Assembly: GCA_963513935.1 (NCBI GenBank)
Contig: OY740768.1
Coordinates: 21,699,177-21,763,176 of the forward strand
Origin: Aphrophora alni
Taxonomy: Eukaryota > Arthropoda > Insecta > Hemiptera > Aphrophoridae
Reading direction: 5' to 3'
Length of the DNA: 64,000 nucleotides
Part shown: in pieces, positions 27,521 to 40,216 of the stretch
Position numbering within the stretch: the first letter of the stretch is position 1
Layout: the number at the start of each line of letters is the position of its first letter
Program-made: the position numbers and the translations under genes
The notes under the pieces: model-generated
Seen by the model: only the letters and a program-made list of their open reading frames with translations
Told to the model about the DNA's origin: nothing
Databases searched by the model: none

Positions 27521-30381
27521 AATTAAAGTCGTATATTCATTTTATTTCAAGTTGACGGCAAAAACAGAGCCAATTGGAGGATTCAATATTAGTCTGCTAT
27601 TAAAAATCATTTTAGGAAGAAACTAACATTCATGATGACTCCCCCCATATTTCCTAATTGACCTTCACGTTTTGTTGACGAAATGATTTTAGTAGATCGT
27701 AAGCAGATATTATGCCTACTTATTACATAATATACATATAATCCACAAGTATAGTGACCATCTAACTTTACCAATGTAAAAGCTTCAAAATGTCAGATCT
27801 CTAGTGATACTTTACTTCATATTTTGAGAAGTATTTGTTGTTAATAATTGTAACGTATATGGTTTTGCAACTTTTTCAGTAGACAAGGAAAATTTACAAA
27901 ACAAATTAGCATTTCAGTAAACGATTTATTTATGTAAATTGACAAATGACAAAAACTAAATATATAGACTACACTTTAAAAATAAAAGTATTGTGGTTAA
28001 AAAAAGTTATCCATTTATTATTATTTGTTAAGTAGAATAAATATCTTACCGATTTTCATCAATAAAACAAAATATTGTTTTTACTTTTTTTTATTTTTTA
28101 ACATATCTTCTTGTACAAAATTTTGACTTCTTTAATGTTTCTACACGAATACAAAATTAGCGAGGAGAAATAATTTATTTTTTAGATTGTGCCATTATTA
28201 TTTCAGTTAAATTTGGTATAATTACGTTCAGAATACAATTTATAAACAATCAATATATTTCGTTAAATTTGTCGAAATATGAATATTATTTTAATTCATT
28301 ACACAAGAAATGAGGAGTGATTACATCAATTTCTCTTGTAATGTTTACAACCAATGACCGACTCAATTAGTTTGTCAGATATCAAATTGTCAGTAGATCA
28401 TAAACGTAAAGATCACACTGATGCATAGGTATAAAAGTAAAACCAACAACATATAGAACCAACGGGCAAATAAAATGAATTAATAGATTACAGCAGTAGA
28501 TTAAAACCAGATTGCATCTGGTTGCAAAGAAAACCTCGCAATAAGGTTCAATAGGAAACTATTAAAAATAACAAAGGAAGAGAGAACGAATTCAATTAAA
28601 TGATAACGCTTATTGGAGAGGACCGTCTAGTTCTTTAATTTAAAAATATAAACCAGTATTCAGTGAATATATAATAGTTTATCTTTTAGTATTTAAAACG
28701 CTATTACAGTAATTTAGTTGTTCAGCATGTAACTCCATGTTGATCACATCAGTTTGTAACTCCAGCGTTACTAGAAAATAATATTGACGATTATTCCAGC
28801 AAGAAAAAAAATAGGGCTAAATATTAATAACTAACCGTATAGTTGTTATTTGAAGTAATTCTTTTCATCATAAAAGATAGATAACATTATTTTTGGGCAA
28901 TTTCATCTTTGTGAAGTGGGTTCCAAAAATTAGTAAAATGTCACGTTTTTGGTAGACAAAAGTTCTTTATTTGGCAAATTCATATATTTAAAAAAAAAAA
29001 ATTATTATTTTAAATTATTGAAAATCTAGTACATAGTATCATCTCTTTTCTCCGCGCTACAATTTGGAGACTTTCAACAAAATTTAAAAAATCTTACATA
29101 ATCTATTAGTACAAAAAATAACAAATACTTAGTGGTCAATTATAGGTCAACGTTTTTATTTTTTGACACGGAAGTACCTTAAGACCGTACGGCCCAAACT
29201 GACGTACAATATTTTTTTTCTACTACTTATAGATATTGTTTGCTGATCGAAGTCAGGTTTTGTTCTAATTCGATTATGTGTCATTTTATTTTTATTTTTG
29301 AGTGTTCCATACACAGTTATTCCCTATCAATAATTGCGATCTTTAAGAAAAACAATACACTTGAAGTTTTTTAATTTATTTTCGCCTAGATAATGGAACT
29401 CAAAATACATAGATATAATTCCAAGGCATGAACAAAAGTATATCACCATGTATTACGTACTCGCTTGGTAATATTAGCTATTTTTTTATGCTGTGACCGA
29501 GTTATAGCTGTAGTTATAAACAATTATAAACTTAAAATGAAAAATGAAATTTTACTAAAAGTCAAGCAGAACGTTTTTTTTCTGAAGAAAAAATAAAACA
29601 TTTTCACAACCTACTAATATTAAAACATTTTCAGTTATATTGACACATTATCGTGTCATATCACATATATCGTACACAAAATATGGACTACATTTTTGGG
29701 TAGATAACAGTTATACTCAATGTTTTCTCTTAAACTTGGGGTAACGTCCATGAAATTTGTATATGTCCATCAATGCCTTAGAGTAAAGAGAAGTGTGTTC
29801 AAAAGAAGATCGTTTACGCTTCCAACCAATTGTGTCATTTGCCATCTTTTAGGTAAAAGTTGTTTTTTTTACATAGTGCAGTAAAACTTTCAAGGTATTT
29901 AATGTACCATAACTAGAGCATATTAATAATTACCACCACTGAGTTTATAATGACAATCACTATGTAAGGAGCAAGGTACTAATAAATAATTTACCTTTTA
30001 ATATTTCACTCAAAAATTTGGGTTTTGTTCAAGTGTATAATAGCTGTTACTTCTTGGTCTATTTATATCGTTACATTTAACATCGCGCACTATACAATAA
30101 TATTAGGTTTGAAAAATTATCTATTAAATGTGTTAAAATATTCACTCATTGGGCTATTGTTCACCAGTTTCTCTTAAACTGACGAGTAGCAGGAAATACG
30201 TATTCAACATATTATGTTCCTCTCCATTCATCTAGAATTGGAAGGATATCGTAAATTTGATTACTTAACACTTAGTCCTTCACTTTTTTTTTCAAATCAT
30301 TCTACAGTTTAAATAATATAACTTTATTAACTCTAAATGAGCAATACTTGTGAAAAAAATTATTTTAATAATATACCAATT
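27521..30381. other. AT-rich sequence without recognised genes
   Basis: Only a small hairpin near 28505-28524 ('aaccaga' / 'tctggtt') stands out. No coding signal. Confidence 0.55.
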
Positions 30382-30634
30382 AAGAAATATACGACCTAGA
30401 CTAGGAATTGAACCCAGGATCTTTAGACTTACGCGCCACTATTCTACCAACCTTATTCGCTACGCACCATAGGACGTACACGTCTTCTCACTTACCTTTG
30501 CTGCAATTTTCGAGTTATCAAATTACCTCGCTACAAACGACATTGACATTCATATTTCGTCAACTTGCAGCCCTTACGTATGTAAGGCAAAGGTCCTGGG
30601 TTCAATTCTCAGTCTAGGTCGTATATTTTACCTT
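30382..30634. mobile_element. Fold-back element with tRNA-like (SINE-like) ends
   Basis: The left end (30382-30425) and right end (30590-30634) are inverted copies of about 40 bp: 'atatacgacctagact' / 'agtctaggtcgtatat' plus 'ttgaaccca' / 'tgggttcaa'. Read outward, each arm holds a close match to the RNA polymerase III B box (GGTTCAATTCC on the minus strand; GGTTCAATTCT on the plus strand; consensus GGTTCGANTCC). Inside the left arm, minus strand, 'ggttggtagaatagtgg' resembles an A box at tRNA-like spacing, so the arms probably derive from a tRNA-type SINE head. No acceptor stem is formed, so it is not a tRNA gene. The plus-strand open frame across it is incidental. Confidence 0.6.
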
Positions 30635-30680
30635 AAATTATTATTTAATTAGTAATACTATCTGTATAAAAAACTTAAAA

Positions 30681-30704
30681 CGATGACTAAGTCATCGTCC
30701 TCAG
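30681..30704 (-). ncRNA. Hammerhead-like half motif (CTGAGGA plus stem II)
   Basis: On the minus strand, CTGAGGA (30704-30698) fits the CUGANGA core and is followed by a perfect 7-bp stem with a TTA loop (CGATGAC/GTCATCG, 30697-30681). The GAAA core expected next is absent (the sequence is TTTTAAG), so this is at best a truncated or decayed ribozyme. It resembles the 31965 and 43880 motifs. Confidence 0.4.
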
Positions 30705-31826
30705 TTGAACGTAACTTGATCAAATATATTCATCACTGTGTAAAATTGTATTTAATTTCATTTGCTATGGTAATTCACACGATTTGCATAATTTTCAGTT
30801 GTTACAATATTTTTATCATACAATTTCATTCGTTATCAAAACAAAAACCGTTAATAAAATTTTAGTAACGTTTTAGTTTCCTGGAGACACTCCCTCGACT
30901 GGAATTCCATTGCTTTGCTTATGATTCAGTTGGTTAATGATGCGCGATTGTTTTGTTATTGTCAGAATAGTAATCGTTAGAGCGTTTGCTATCGATTGTT
31001 TGTTTGCAGGATGATTGTGTGGGAAATGGAGCGTTCTCACAGATTTATAATTGCTGTACATGTCTGATTTGTTGGTTTGTGAACTTGTTACATCTCAACA
31101 GAGATGAGTAAAAACATGTGACAATTATTTCTTTTAAATTCTGGAACGATGCATTAATTCTTATAAAAATAGTTTAAAATATAAATCCAAATGTTCTGAA
31201 ATTATATCTTGTTTCCTTTTTGACAATTACCTTCGTACCTTAGAGTTGTTGAATTTTTTCCTAATACCTAAAAGTGTCCTAGTTTACAAACTTTATAATA
31301 CAGTATACAGTGATTATGTTTTTCTGTAAATATTTAATTATTATGTAATTGTTAAATTAATATATATTATTGACATAATATGTTTCCACCTTAGTTAAAT
31401 TGATTTTTATATACTGTGAAAAAATATTTAAATTAACGATAAATAATAATATTATTTCGAGTTAAATTATCTTTTATTCATTACTTTATTGCAAATTTTG
31501 AAAAGGTGTCATTGTCTTCAGTGTTTCACTGCATCATGGTTGAACGACCAATTAAAAAAACATATACTCCTCTCAATAGTAACCAATAATCATTAGCTCT
31601 TTAGCTGATGAACTTTGTTTTCTTTAACTTGAATAGGCTCTGTAAGTTCTCATTACTTTCTCTAATATTGTATATGCATTTTTGTTTCTGAATGTAAATT
31701 AACATTGAGCTTAACTTGCGAGATGTTTTAAAATTAGAACAATATTTGCACAATGACTTTAACCTCAAACATCCCCATCTTCTGTGATACGTTTATCGTA
31801 ACGTAATTGTAAATAACAAATTTGGT
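30705..31826. other. Unassigned sequence
   Basis: 30880-31070 is less AT-rich ('ctggagacactccctcgact') but has no recognisable domain on either strand. Confidence 0.45.
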
Positions 31827-32024
31827 AAAAAAAAAAAAAAAAAAAAAAAAAACTCGAACATAAGATCTCACAAAAATTACGTTTATTTAATCAAACGCGT
31901 TTCTTTGTTTGAAAATAGTATGCAACTGTTATAGTTTTGTTAATGTACTGTAGTTCATGTATCACTGAGGATGGCGACTTAGTAATTAAAATTTTTGTGT
32001 GATCTTATTTTCGAATTTTTTTTT
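31827..32024. mobile_element. Fold-back retroelement with hammerhead-like halves and A/T-tract ends
   Basis: It begins with 26 A residues (31827-31852) and ends with nine T residues (32016-32024). Next to each tract lies an inverted copy of 'ctcgaacataagatctcaca' (left) and its diverged complement (right), so both tails face outward. The right half, plus strand, contains CTGAGGA at 31965-31971 followed by a partial stem-II sequence (TGGCGACTTAGT). The left half, minus strand, contains GAAACGCGTTTGAT (across 31903-31890), the other hammerhead half. Joined in one strand, as at 43.8 kb, these would form the minimal type I layout; here they are split between inverted halves. The element looks like two inverted, truncated copies of one family. 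Confidence 0.6.
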
Positions 32025-32604
32025 ATATAATATTATCTCACAAATCAAGCTCAATACTTATTTATATTAACAAATTAGGTCCTCTACAATATTTTATATT
32101 CATGTAAAATTAAATTTTATAGCTTAGACAGTTTGTTTCCGAAAACTCCTTACGAAATTCGGGTTTTTGTTCCTTGAGTAAAAAGAAACCAAAAACATAA
32201 CACAATCAATAGGTCTATCTCGCTTCGTTGTCCATCTGCCCTTCCTAATGTGATTTTCTCAAAATAAGTGTTTTTAAAAAGAACAGCTTAACAAAATTGA
32301 AACAAATATAGGAGCGTTATTTCTATAGTTAGTTGTAGTTAATACATTACGTGTCACAACTATAACCCACCTAGTTTCAAAATGGCAGTCATTTAACTAT
32401 TTTACTTTGAAATTACTTAAAAACTAGCCAGTTTACAAAAAATTGCAAAAGGAATTTGTTTTAGTAGATTTTATGACATCAATCGTTGCTTTTGTTTTTA
32501 AAATAGTGTGAAATACAAACAAGATTTGTAAATTCTTATCCGGCCGTGCATGGTCCTGTTCTTGTGCTCTTCAGTATAAGCTAGAGGAACAACAATTGGA
32601 AGTG

Positions 32605-33640
32605 AATAACTACGCTGCTGCTGAGTATTGTGGCATACATTTTTTTTCATAGAGTTGCTAAGAAAAACGCAATTCCAGCTAGATCGCTATAAGTTGAGAA
32701 TATTCAGTGACTACACCCTTGTGTACAACAGACTTCGTGAAACAAGTTCTTTCAAAATGAACATGAACGTTACTTACTAGTCTTGATAGGATAGTGAGAA
32801 CATTTCATTAAGAAGAGGAAGTGATGAAGCGCTTTAAGTTCCATCGAGATATCGTGAATGCGATTGACACAGATAAAAGACTTTTTGGAAAGTTGTACAT
32901 GAAGATAATTTACAAAAATCCAATTTTTTTATTTCTGATGATTATCCTCTAATACTGCAATTACCATACCGGATATTAAATAAAGTTATTGAATCGCCGG
33001 GGTTTCTTAATAAAGTCTAATTAATTTACTGATGTAGTTTCATTCACCAGAGATAGTATCTTTTACCTCATTTAAAAGCCACTTATAGGCTTAAAATAAT
33101 CTCATAAAAATGATTCATGACTACATCAGATAAGATTCGCAGTAAATGTGTCGTCACGTATTCTTAACAACGGGGTCATAATTGGGTCAAATATCTTGCC
33201 TAACGGCCCCAAATACAGATTTTATTTGGTTTTATAAGAGACATATTTCCCGTTCTATTGTAAGACGTACTTTTTTAAACCAGAGTAGGAATGTGATTGC
33301 AACATGATGATTGTCTGAGTACGTCGCCATTTTTCGCGAGACGGAGTGAATTAAACTTGTGGAGATCGTTAATTTGAACGTGGTGGTGCTATAGCCAGGC
33401 CTCCCCACTTACCCACTTAAGATCTTACGCCACTTAACTTTTTCGTACGGAGTTATATGAAAACGTTTGTTTACGAGACACCTGTTGAGAATGAGTATGA
33501 TTTGGTCGCTAGAATACAATTAGCAGCTGTTGATATCCGAAAAGAAGTCCAAGTTTTGAATCTGGTAATAAGGTCATTAATAAACGTTTTTAAGTGTACC
33601 GAAGTTGAAGTGCGACAAATTAAGCATTTCTTATAAAATT
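32605..33640 (+). pseudogene. IS630/Tc1-mariner-related transposase, nearly full length but broken
   Basis: Frames on the plus strand together follow an insect IS630-superfamily transposase from the N-terminal helix-turn-helix region to the C-terminus. Landmarks in order: NRLRETSSF (near 32727), VVHEDNL (near 32894), ESPGFLNKV (near 32990), LNNGVIIGSNILPNGPKYRF (near 33165-33223), QHD (near 33313, matching the second catalytic Asp), a decayed 'R.GG.I..PP.SPDL' stretch, and VYETPVENEYDLVARI (33469-33516). The frame then runs to a stop near 33636. The region is about 345 codons long, the usual length for the family. Many stops and frameshifts abolish function. Flanking terminal inverted repeats were not identified. 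The transposase in intact elements cuts and pastes its own DNA through a DDE/D active site. Confidence 0.78.
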
Positions 33641-34654
33641 CTGCTCTTCTTGTTTGATGTACAGTAACTCAAAAAGTAATATGTTTTATGAAGATGAAAA
33701 TTTCATATTATGTCAATGGTTTCTGATTATTTCAAGCATTTCTTAATAAATTTTAAAGCAATTTAAAAACTAATATTCATATCCATGGATTTACATACCA
33801 TATTTTTTAATAAAATTTAAATTCGATAGGCAATAAACATACACTGATAATATACAAATGTGAATAAGACTCCAATTAAATTTATACCTAAGAACAAATT
33901 ATTTTATCATTTGATTGTTGTTCCTTCCTGTTATGAAGAGGACAAGAACATGAATATGCACAGCCAAACAAGTATTTCTAGATCTAGTTTATTTTTCACC
34001 CAATTAAAAAAATATTTATTTTTCATAAAATTTATTTTAAAAAATGTTCAATTATGTAATATTAAAGTGATTTGTCTTCCAAAACAATGTATAAATTTAA
34101 CTCAAATACAAATATTCACTTTACACATATAAAAAAATAAATTACTATTATTTTTGTTTTATTTGTTCTTACAAAAATATACGTAATACGAAGTAATAAA
34201 TGGAAAGAAACAATTTATTCGTGAAGATATGATAAAAAAAAATGTTGAATGTAAATTGTTTGTTCGCTGGGTATAATTAAGTTATTTTTGTTTATCATTA
34301 TCCCCACTTTTCCATTTTTTTAAATTTCCAGAAGGAATTATACTGCAGACTGTTTTACGTCATACATTAGACTGAATTTGATTAGAAACATACATTACAT
34401 AGAACTATGCCAATATAAATAGTCTGAATTTATTTTATTAATGTAATTAACGTACTTTTGAGCATTTCATATCAACATGTAACGTAAAAAGGGTTAAAAT
34501 ATCCGACCCAATAGAAAGGTAAAGCTACGTGAGTCTGGCTCGAGGCTAGAGACAATTTGACAGTCAATTACAACCTTTAGTTTCTTATCTCTCCCAGGAG
34601 TGATTTTATTTTTGCTCTTTTCCTTTTGCATTGAAAAGAAAATGGCGTAAAAGA
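33641..34654. other. AT-rich sequence, nothing recognised
   Basis: A 90-codon open frame at 33860-34132 (plus) has the composition of noncoding AT-rich DNA and no domain I know. Confidence 0.5.
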
Positions 34655-34765
34655 GTGTTGGCGCAGTGCGTACACGTTGTAAATAAACTAGTAGAGGGAG
34701 GAAGGAGTGAAACATTGCAGTTTATCTGGAGAACGAGGGTTTTAATACACAGTAAACTTGTCTAC
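34655..34765 (+). repeat. Dispersed repeat Y, copy 1
   Basis: 'gttggcgcagtgcgtacacg', 'ttgtaaataaac' and 'gaaacattgcagttta' recur at 49470-49570 in the same order and direction, and the first part recurs at 51685-51720. No coding or terminal structure was seen. Confidence 0.62.
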
Positions 34766-34989
34766 CGTCCACTCCAAAGTCTGCAAAGTACTAAAGACTG
34801 TTTCTCGAGATTTTTTTTAACAAACATTTAAACTTACGAATTCCTATTCGTTACTTTTCTTGTATGAAAAAGTTCGTGGGTAACCTACGTTTTATTATTT
34901 TTCTTAAACACAACTATATTATTCCATGTTAAAACACAACAATTTTTTTACATATTTATCCGTTTTCATTTCATAAGTATTACCCCACA

Positions 34990-35190
34990 AGGTAACAGTT
35001 TGACTTGGAGTGAGATCCGGGCGTGGCTATCCCAAGAGATCCTTGCTGTATCTACAATATTTATCGTGTAACATTGGTTTTAGATCCTTCTCGTTCATCT
35101 CTTCTATTAGGTCTCTCGTGTTATTTTTCGACCCTGAAGAGATTAGAGTGTCCAAGGTCTTTAATTTTATGTTGTTTTTCCTCTTTATTT
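34990..35190 (-). repeat. Dispersed family X, minus-strand member
   Basis: The reverse complement matches the 19.4 kb member through 'aaaaacaacataaaattaaa', 'gaccttggacactctaatc', 'tcttcagggtcgaaaaat', 'gagacctaatagaagagatg', and the ending 'ctcttgggatagccacgcc'. Two overlapping plus-strand open frames here are shadows of this element. Confidence 0.68.
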
Positions 35191-38100
35191 CACGGCTACA
35201 TTGACCGAGAGCTTCTACGCCTTTAAATCACAAGAAAATTGAATAGATTACACTTTTTTTTATCTTAGAAAACAATACCAATTATAATAGAAATGGACTC
35301 CATATCTACAAAAACCTTTTGCCCTTTAGACATTTGTTTTGACTTAATAAACACACAATCGAGAAGTGGTTGTTAGTCTACCAGGACTCGAAAAATATAA
35401 TAATAATTGAAAAATTAGATTGTCTTTTCTCTTAAAGAAACATATGTATAATGGCTAGCTTATTAAATACTTAACATTTAAATAATTGTAGATAATATAA
35501 TAAAATAAAAAATAATATTTATAGCTCAGAAAATATTTTATCTATCATCTTAACACAAAAGTGATTGGAAGTAGTAATACTATTATATTAAAAATAATAG
35601 ATCTCATAAAATTATGTTTTTACAAACACGATTTTAAAAATAATAAATGTTTTAAATTAAAAGCAGGTTACAAGTAGTTGTTAAATTTTCAAATTAATTA
35701 GACGACTCGGGTCAGAAATAAATTTATCTTAGCATCATTTGGACTGTTTTGTTCAGTAACACTTATGGTACCAATAATACTCGATAATTAATTGGTTTGT
35801 AATTCTCTCATGGCGATTGGAAAATCGCCATACAATTATCGGTGATTGGATGGACTGAATAGTGATCAAGAGTGATAAATACTTTGCACTGGAAATGAGA
35901 GAAATGTAATTATCGTAATTTACCTGTTATTTAATTTAGGATGAGATTTTTGTAATTTAGTCAATAATTGTTTGGTTAAGATTTCATTGTGAATGGAACA
36001 GTGCTATTTTAACGAGTTCTCTTAGCTACTTCTGGCAGTATTATTGTTTTAATCATTTGTCCCACTTGCATTCAGATTTTATATTTTAACACTAGTAAAT
36101 AATTATATTAATTAATTGTATGATCACGATATAAAACAAAGTTGATATTTGTTTTCACCCTCCAATATTACTAATAATTACTTACAATCAAATATTTTAC
36201 CCACAACAAAGAACGTTTTTTGATAGTTATTGTCTATTTTCTAGAACTATGTCGGAACTAGAACTGAAATTAATAAAGCAAAACTCGTTTATATTTAGTC
36301 TTAGATATTTTAAAAGTCCCAAGCAGGACAGATATCAATCAAAGAACCAGGATTTATAAATTCTACGGCAACGAATACTTCAGGGAAATAGTCATCATAA
36401 ATGTTTAGTCTTATTACATACAAACCCAATACTTATCTGTCTAAATGTATGCAAGAAAGCATAACGTAGGACGATTTTCACTAAATAGATCATCTGTTAG
36501 TTACATTTTCAAAAAAAAATTCTTTAGTGAAACTGACAGACTTAAATAAATAAACTGAGAAACAATTTAATCAATATAGGAATATATAAATAGTGAATAG
36601 ACATTTTTTTTCCAACAGAACGTATATTTTTAATAATTTTAATATTTACAGTGTTCTGTTTGTATAACTTATGGCGACAGAGCAGAAAAACCAAGCGGAA
36701 TGAGGTTTTATCATATATTTTATTGATTCACAGGTAATATTTACGTATTTAGAGTAAAGGGACGGAATAACAATTAGTTAGGAAGGTACTAAAGCATTGA
36801 GTTTAAAATAGACAATATTCATACATATTTTTAAATTATCATTGAATTATAGTAGGTAATTATAATCTATCAAAATAGATATAAATTTATGCCAAGTACA
36901 CTTAATTAAATCCTGTATATGTAATTAAATACTGTGATGTTGTTTAATGAATTAATCAAATTATTTGGTTCTGTATTTATGACTTTAATTGATTGTAAAT
37001 AATTTTTTAATTAAGTTACAATATTGATTTATAATATAAAAATAATTTCTACTTACAAATCAAATTATTTGTACTAATGGAAAATTTTGTATAATCCTTC
37101 AATGCTGATTTCAATTTTTATTATTTTTTGAAAAAAATAAATAATCAAGATCCAAGAGAAGAATAATCCAACAATTTAGAAATATGTTTAGGGACGAAAT
37201 TTGTAAATAGAGAAAACCTTCATCGCAAAATATTTGATTTACAATGAGGTAGATATGAATTTATAATATGCTTGGAGATTTCTACATTAAAACAAGTCTT
37301 TTAGGGCCCCAATTAATAAATGTATTTTCCCTAAATTCATTTCAAACAAACTATAAAACTTTTACTCCAAGCGTCTAACTGGGTCCACAATACTTTTTAT
37401 AGCATTGAGTTAACTTAAGTATATAGATATACAATAATTTTGAATAATCTATCAGTATTACAAATTATGTATAGGCTATAAATGTGTCAACGTGAAATAA
37501 TTTTAACATTGTAAAAATTAATTTAACTTAAGTTTATTTCGTTTTCTTACAACAAAGGGAGGAGAAATGGTTCTAAAAGGGTAAAAATTGCACGCTGTGG
37601 GATCATTAATCCTAATAGGGGTGTCAACGCTGCAATTTATTGTGCGGAATTTAACAGAGGGGCAAAATGCGGTAAAAAGTTATGTCTTTCATTTTGCAGA
37701 ACTAATTGCGAGATGCAAAACTTTACCATTGGGCGATTTACACTACATTCAAAGTAAAAAGAAAAGTTATAACAATCTTGCGAAGATTGAGTGTAAAGAA
37801 ATAAGTAATGAATCACAAATAACGTATGCTTAAGTTAAACCTCTGTTTCAAAATTAAATTTCTATTATAAAAGGAAGTAAAACGTCCCACGGTCACTATT
37901 TTACTCCAATCCAAAATGGCACCTGAATAAATATTTTAATCCAATTAATTTTATAATCTACTTGAAGTATAATAATTAGAAGATAATATTAGAGGAAAAA
38001 CTTTATTGTTTTTTATTTGAACCAGGATGTTGAATTACCCTAATTTTCGTAAAACTAATATGTTAAAGTACAATGCCATAAATATTTGATGAATATATAT

Positions 38101-39571
38101 AAAATTAGTTAAGGTATAATTGGTTGAAGGCTCGATACCTTTTTAAGAAATATATAATTTGTCTTACGTTATACTTCAGTTCATGTAACATTTTTTTTAT
38201 GCAATGTTCAAAGTGCATGCCTTCTGTTGTGACAGTGGATGATAAAATGCAGAATCTATATCAAATGCATCTGAATGTTTTCAAGTTTCTTACGTAAGTA
38301 ATCAAAAATATTAAGTCCATATGTAGAATTCGAGACAATAACGGTATAGTTTTTACTGTAATAACTATGTCTCATTATTTTCTTAGTACAAATTTTATTT
38401 TTCAATGTTCCATCGCCGATATTTTAGATTGGTGTGAGATAGCGACCACTAGTACTGCCCAGTTGTTTTCTATTAATCAATACTATTAAATTGAGGTATT
38501 ACAGTACTTATATTGGGCTTTACGTTATAAAATATTGAGGTGCACCACAAAAAAAACTCTTTTCGGGCTGGGAATGATTTTACTTTATAATGTAAACAAA
38601 TAATTAAGCCTATGTAAACAAAAAAAATTCTAAAGTTTCAGCTTTTTACTTTTTCAAGATTAAAAAGTGGTTTAACCATTTCGGGGCATTTACAACCGGT
38701 TTTTTTTAAATGTAAAGTGTGATTACAATAACTGCACACGTGATTCTAGGTAAAATGAAAAGTTTCCAATGTTTAATTATTTTATATTAATATATATAAT
38801 GTTTTACAAAGAACGAAAATACAAGAACATTATTAAACATAAATTTATATTCAAAACACAAATACTGTACATAGAGAAACAGAAAGAGAAAGCTATTTAA
38901 AAACATTTATAAAACTAAACAAAGTAGAATGTCTACTTGGCAAAACCCTTTCTCACGCACGCACACTCACAGACTTTCTGTACAAGACGAGTTGCCCTAT
39001 TGGTGACTCACAAACTGCAAACTCTTATGATACAAAAACATTTTTTAAGTCTTCATAATTATTGTAATACCTAATGAATGTGAATGGAAAATTACCCATA
39101 CAAGCCATTGTTAAAACATAAGGAAGAATATTTAAAGAAAGAATGTCGAAATATATTTGTTACATGATTAATAAAACTTAATAACAATTACATAGAGAAC
39201 GACTATGTTTAAAATATATACAAAAAAAAAATTATGTTTAAAAATTGCAAAAAAAACATTGCATTTTTTAAACCGGAAGCTAGTGCGAAATACTGATTTA
39301 GTTGTTACAGTATCAGAAAAAAAAGAATATTATAACGTTTTGTTATTATTGAATTAAATATTGTTTAGAAATATAACGCACAAATATCAATTGATTAAAA
39401 ATAAATGTAATCCCATAAGCCGCTCAAATATCACTATATAGGCCTAGTTTAGTGGCAACAATATACCTAAACAGTTAAAAAATAAACGGTACCTGAAATT
39501 TAATCAAATTTCGTTTCGCCATGTAGTTTTAAATAAAGAAAACAAATATATTTAGAATAGTAATAACAGCA

Positions 39572-39574
<3 letters not shown>
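35191..39574. other. Long AT-rich stretch without recognised genes
   Basis: The only structure seen is a hairpin at 35810-35831 (ATGGCGATT-GGAA-AATCGCCAT, nine perfect pairs). An open frame at 37588-37833 (plus, 81 codons) is slightly less AT-rich than its flanks but resembles no family I know. Confidence 0.5.

Positions 39575-39631
<57 letters not shown>
39575..39631. repeat. (AT)n microsatellite
   Basis: About 28 uninterrupted AT units. Confidence 0.97.
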
Positions 39632-39633
<2 letters not shown>

Positions 39634-39986
39634 ATACTAGAATTTAAGAAAATTATCTCTTGCATTAGAAAATGACGCTCTATTATAAGTTGTTATTCTT
39701 AAAAACATAACTTCTCAATAAAAAAAGAAACTCTTTAGACAAAAATTAAATATGTGGTAGTTATGTATCGTTATAGATAAGTATGCAATACAATGTCAGT
39801 TAAGTGTTTAAAGTTTTAAAGTGTGTGGGTAGTCCCGATTTTTTCTTATATGAGGTCTAAAGATATCAATGGCCTCGATAAAATAAAAGAAATCAGGGGA
39901 AATAATATCAGCGAAGCACAGTGGATAGTGTGATTTGGGCAAAGCTATAAGTCCAAACAATGATAGAGCCGTAGCACCGTTTCAGA

Positions 39987-40066
39987 ATTTATAAAAACCA
40001 TATTAAACCAGTAGTGACGTATGCCATTGAAACTCGTACTCGTAATTCATTGCTAGCGGATGTATA
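39987..40066 (+). pseudogene. RTE-like reverse transcriptase C-terminal scrap
   Basis: A plus-strand frame reads IYKNHIKPVVTYAIETRTRN before a stop. It matches the conserved 'LYK.LI+PVVTY..ETWT' segment after the thumb of RTE/BovB-type non-LTR reverse transcriptases. The invariant Trp of that motif is Arg here. Nothing upstream is preserved well enough to name, so this is a short dead fragment. Confidence 0.5.
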
Positions 40067-40216
40067 AGAGAGGTTTCAAGAAATATCTAAGGTGAATTAT
40101 AAGGACAACTAGTAAAAATGAAAATAACGCCGGAGGAAAGATGGGCAATTATATTGTCAATTAATTAGTTATCCAGTCACAAGATAAAAGTCCCCGAACT
40201 TGAGAGGGGGTTTGCA

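Noticed and set aside
33860..34132. 90-codon plus-strand frame
   Set aside because: Codon and base composition are those of flanking noncoding DNA; no domain.
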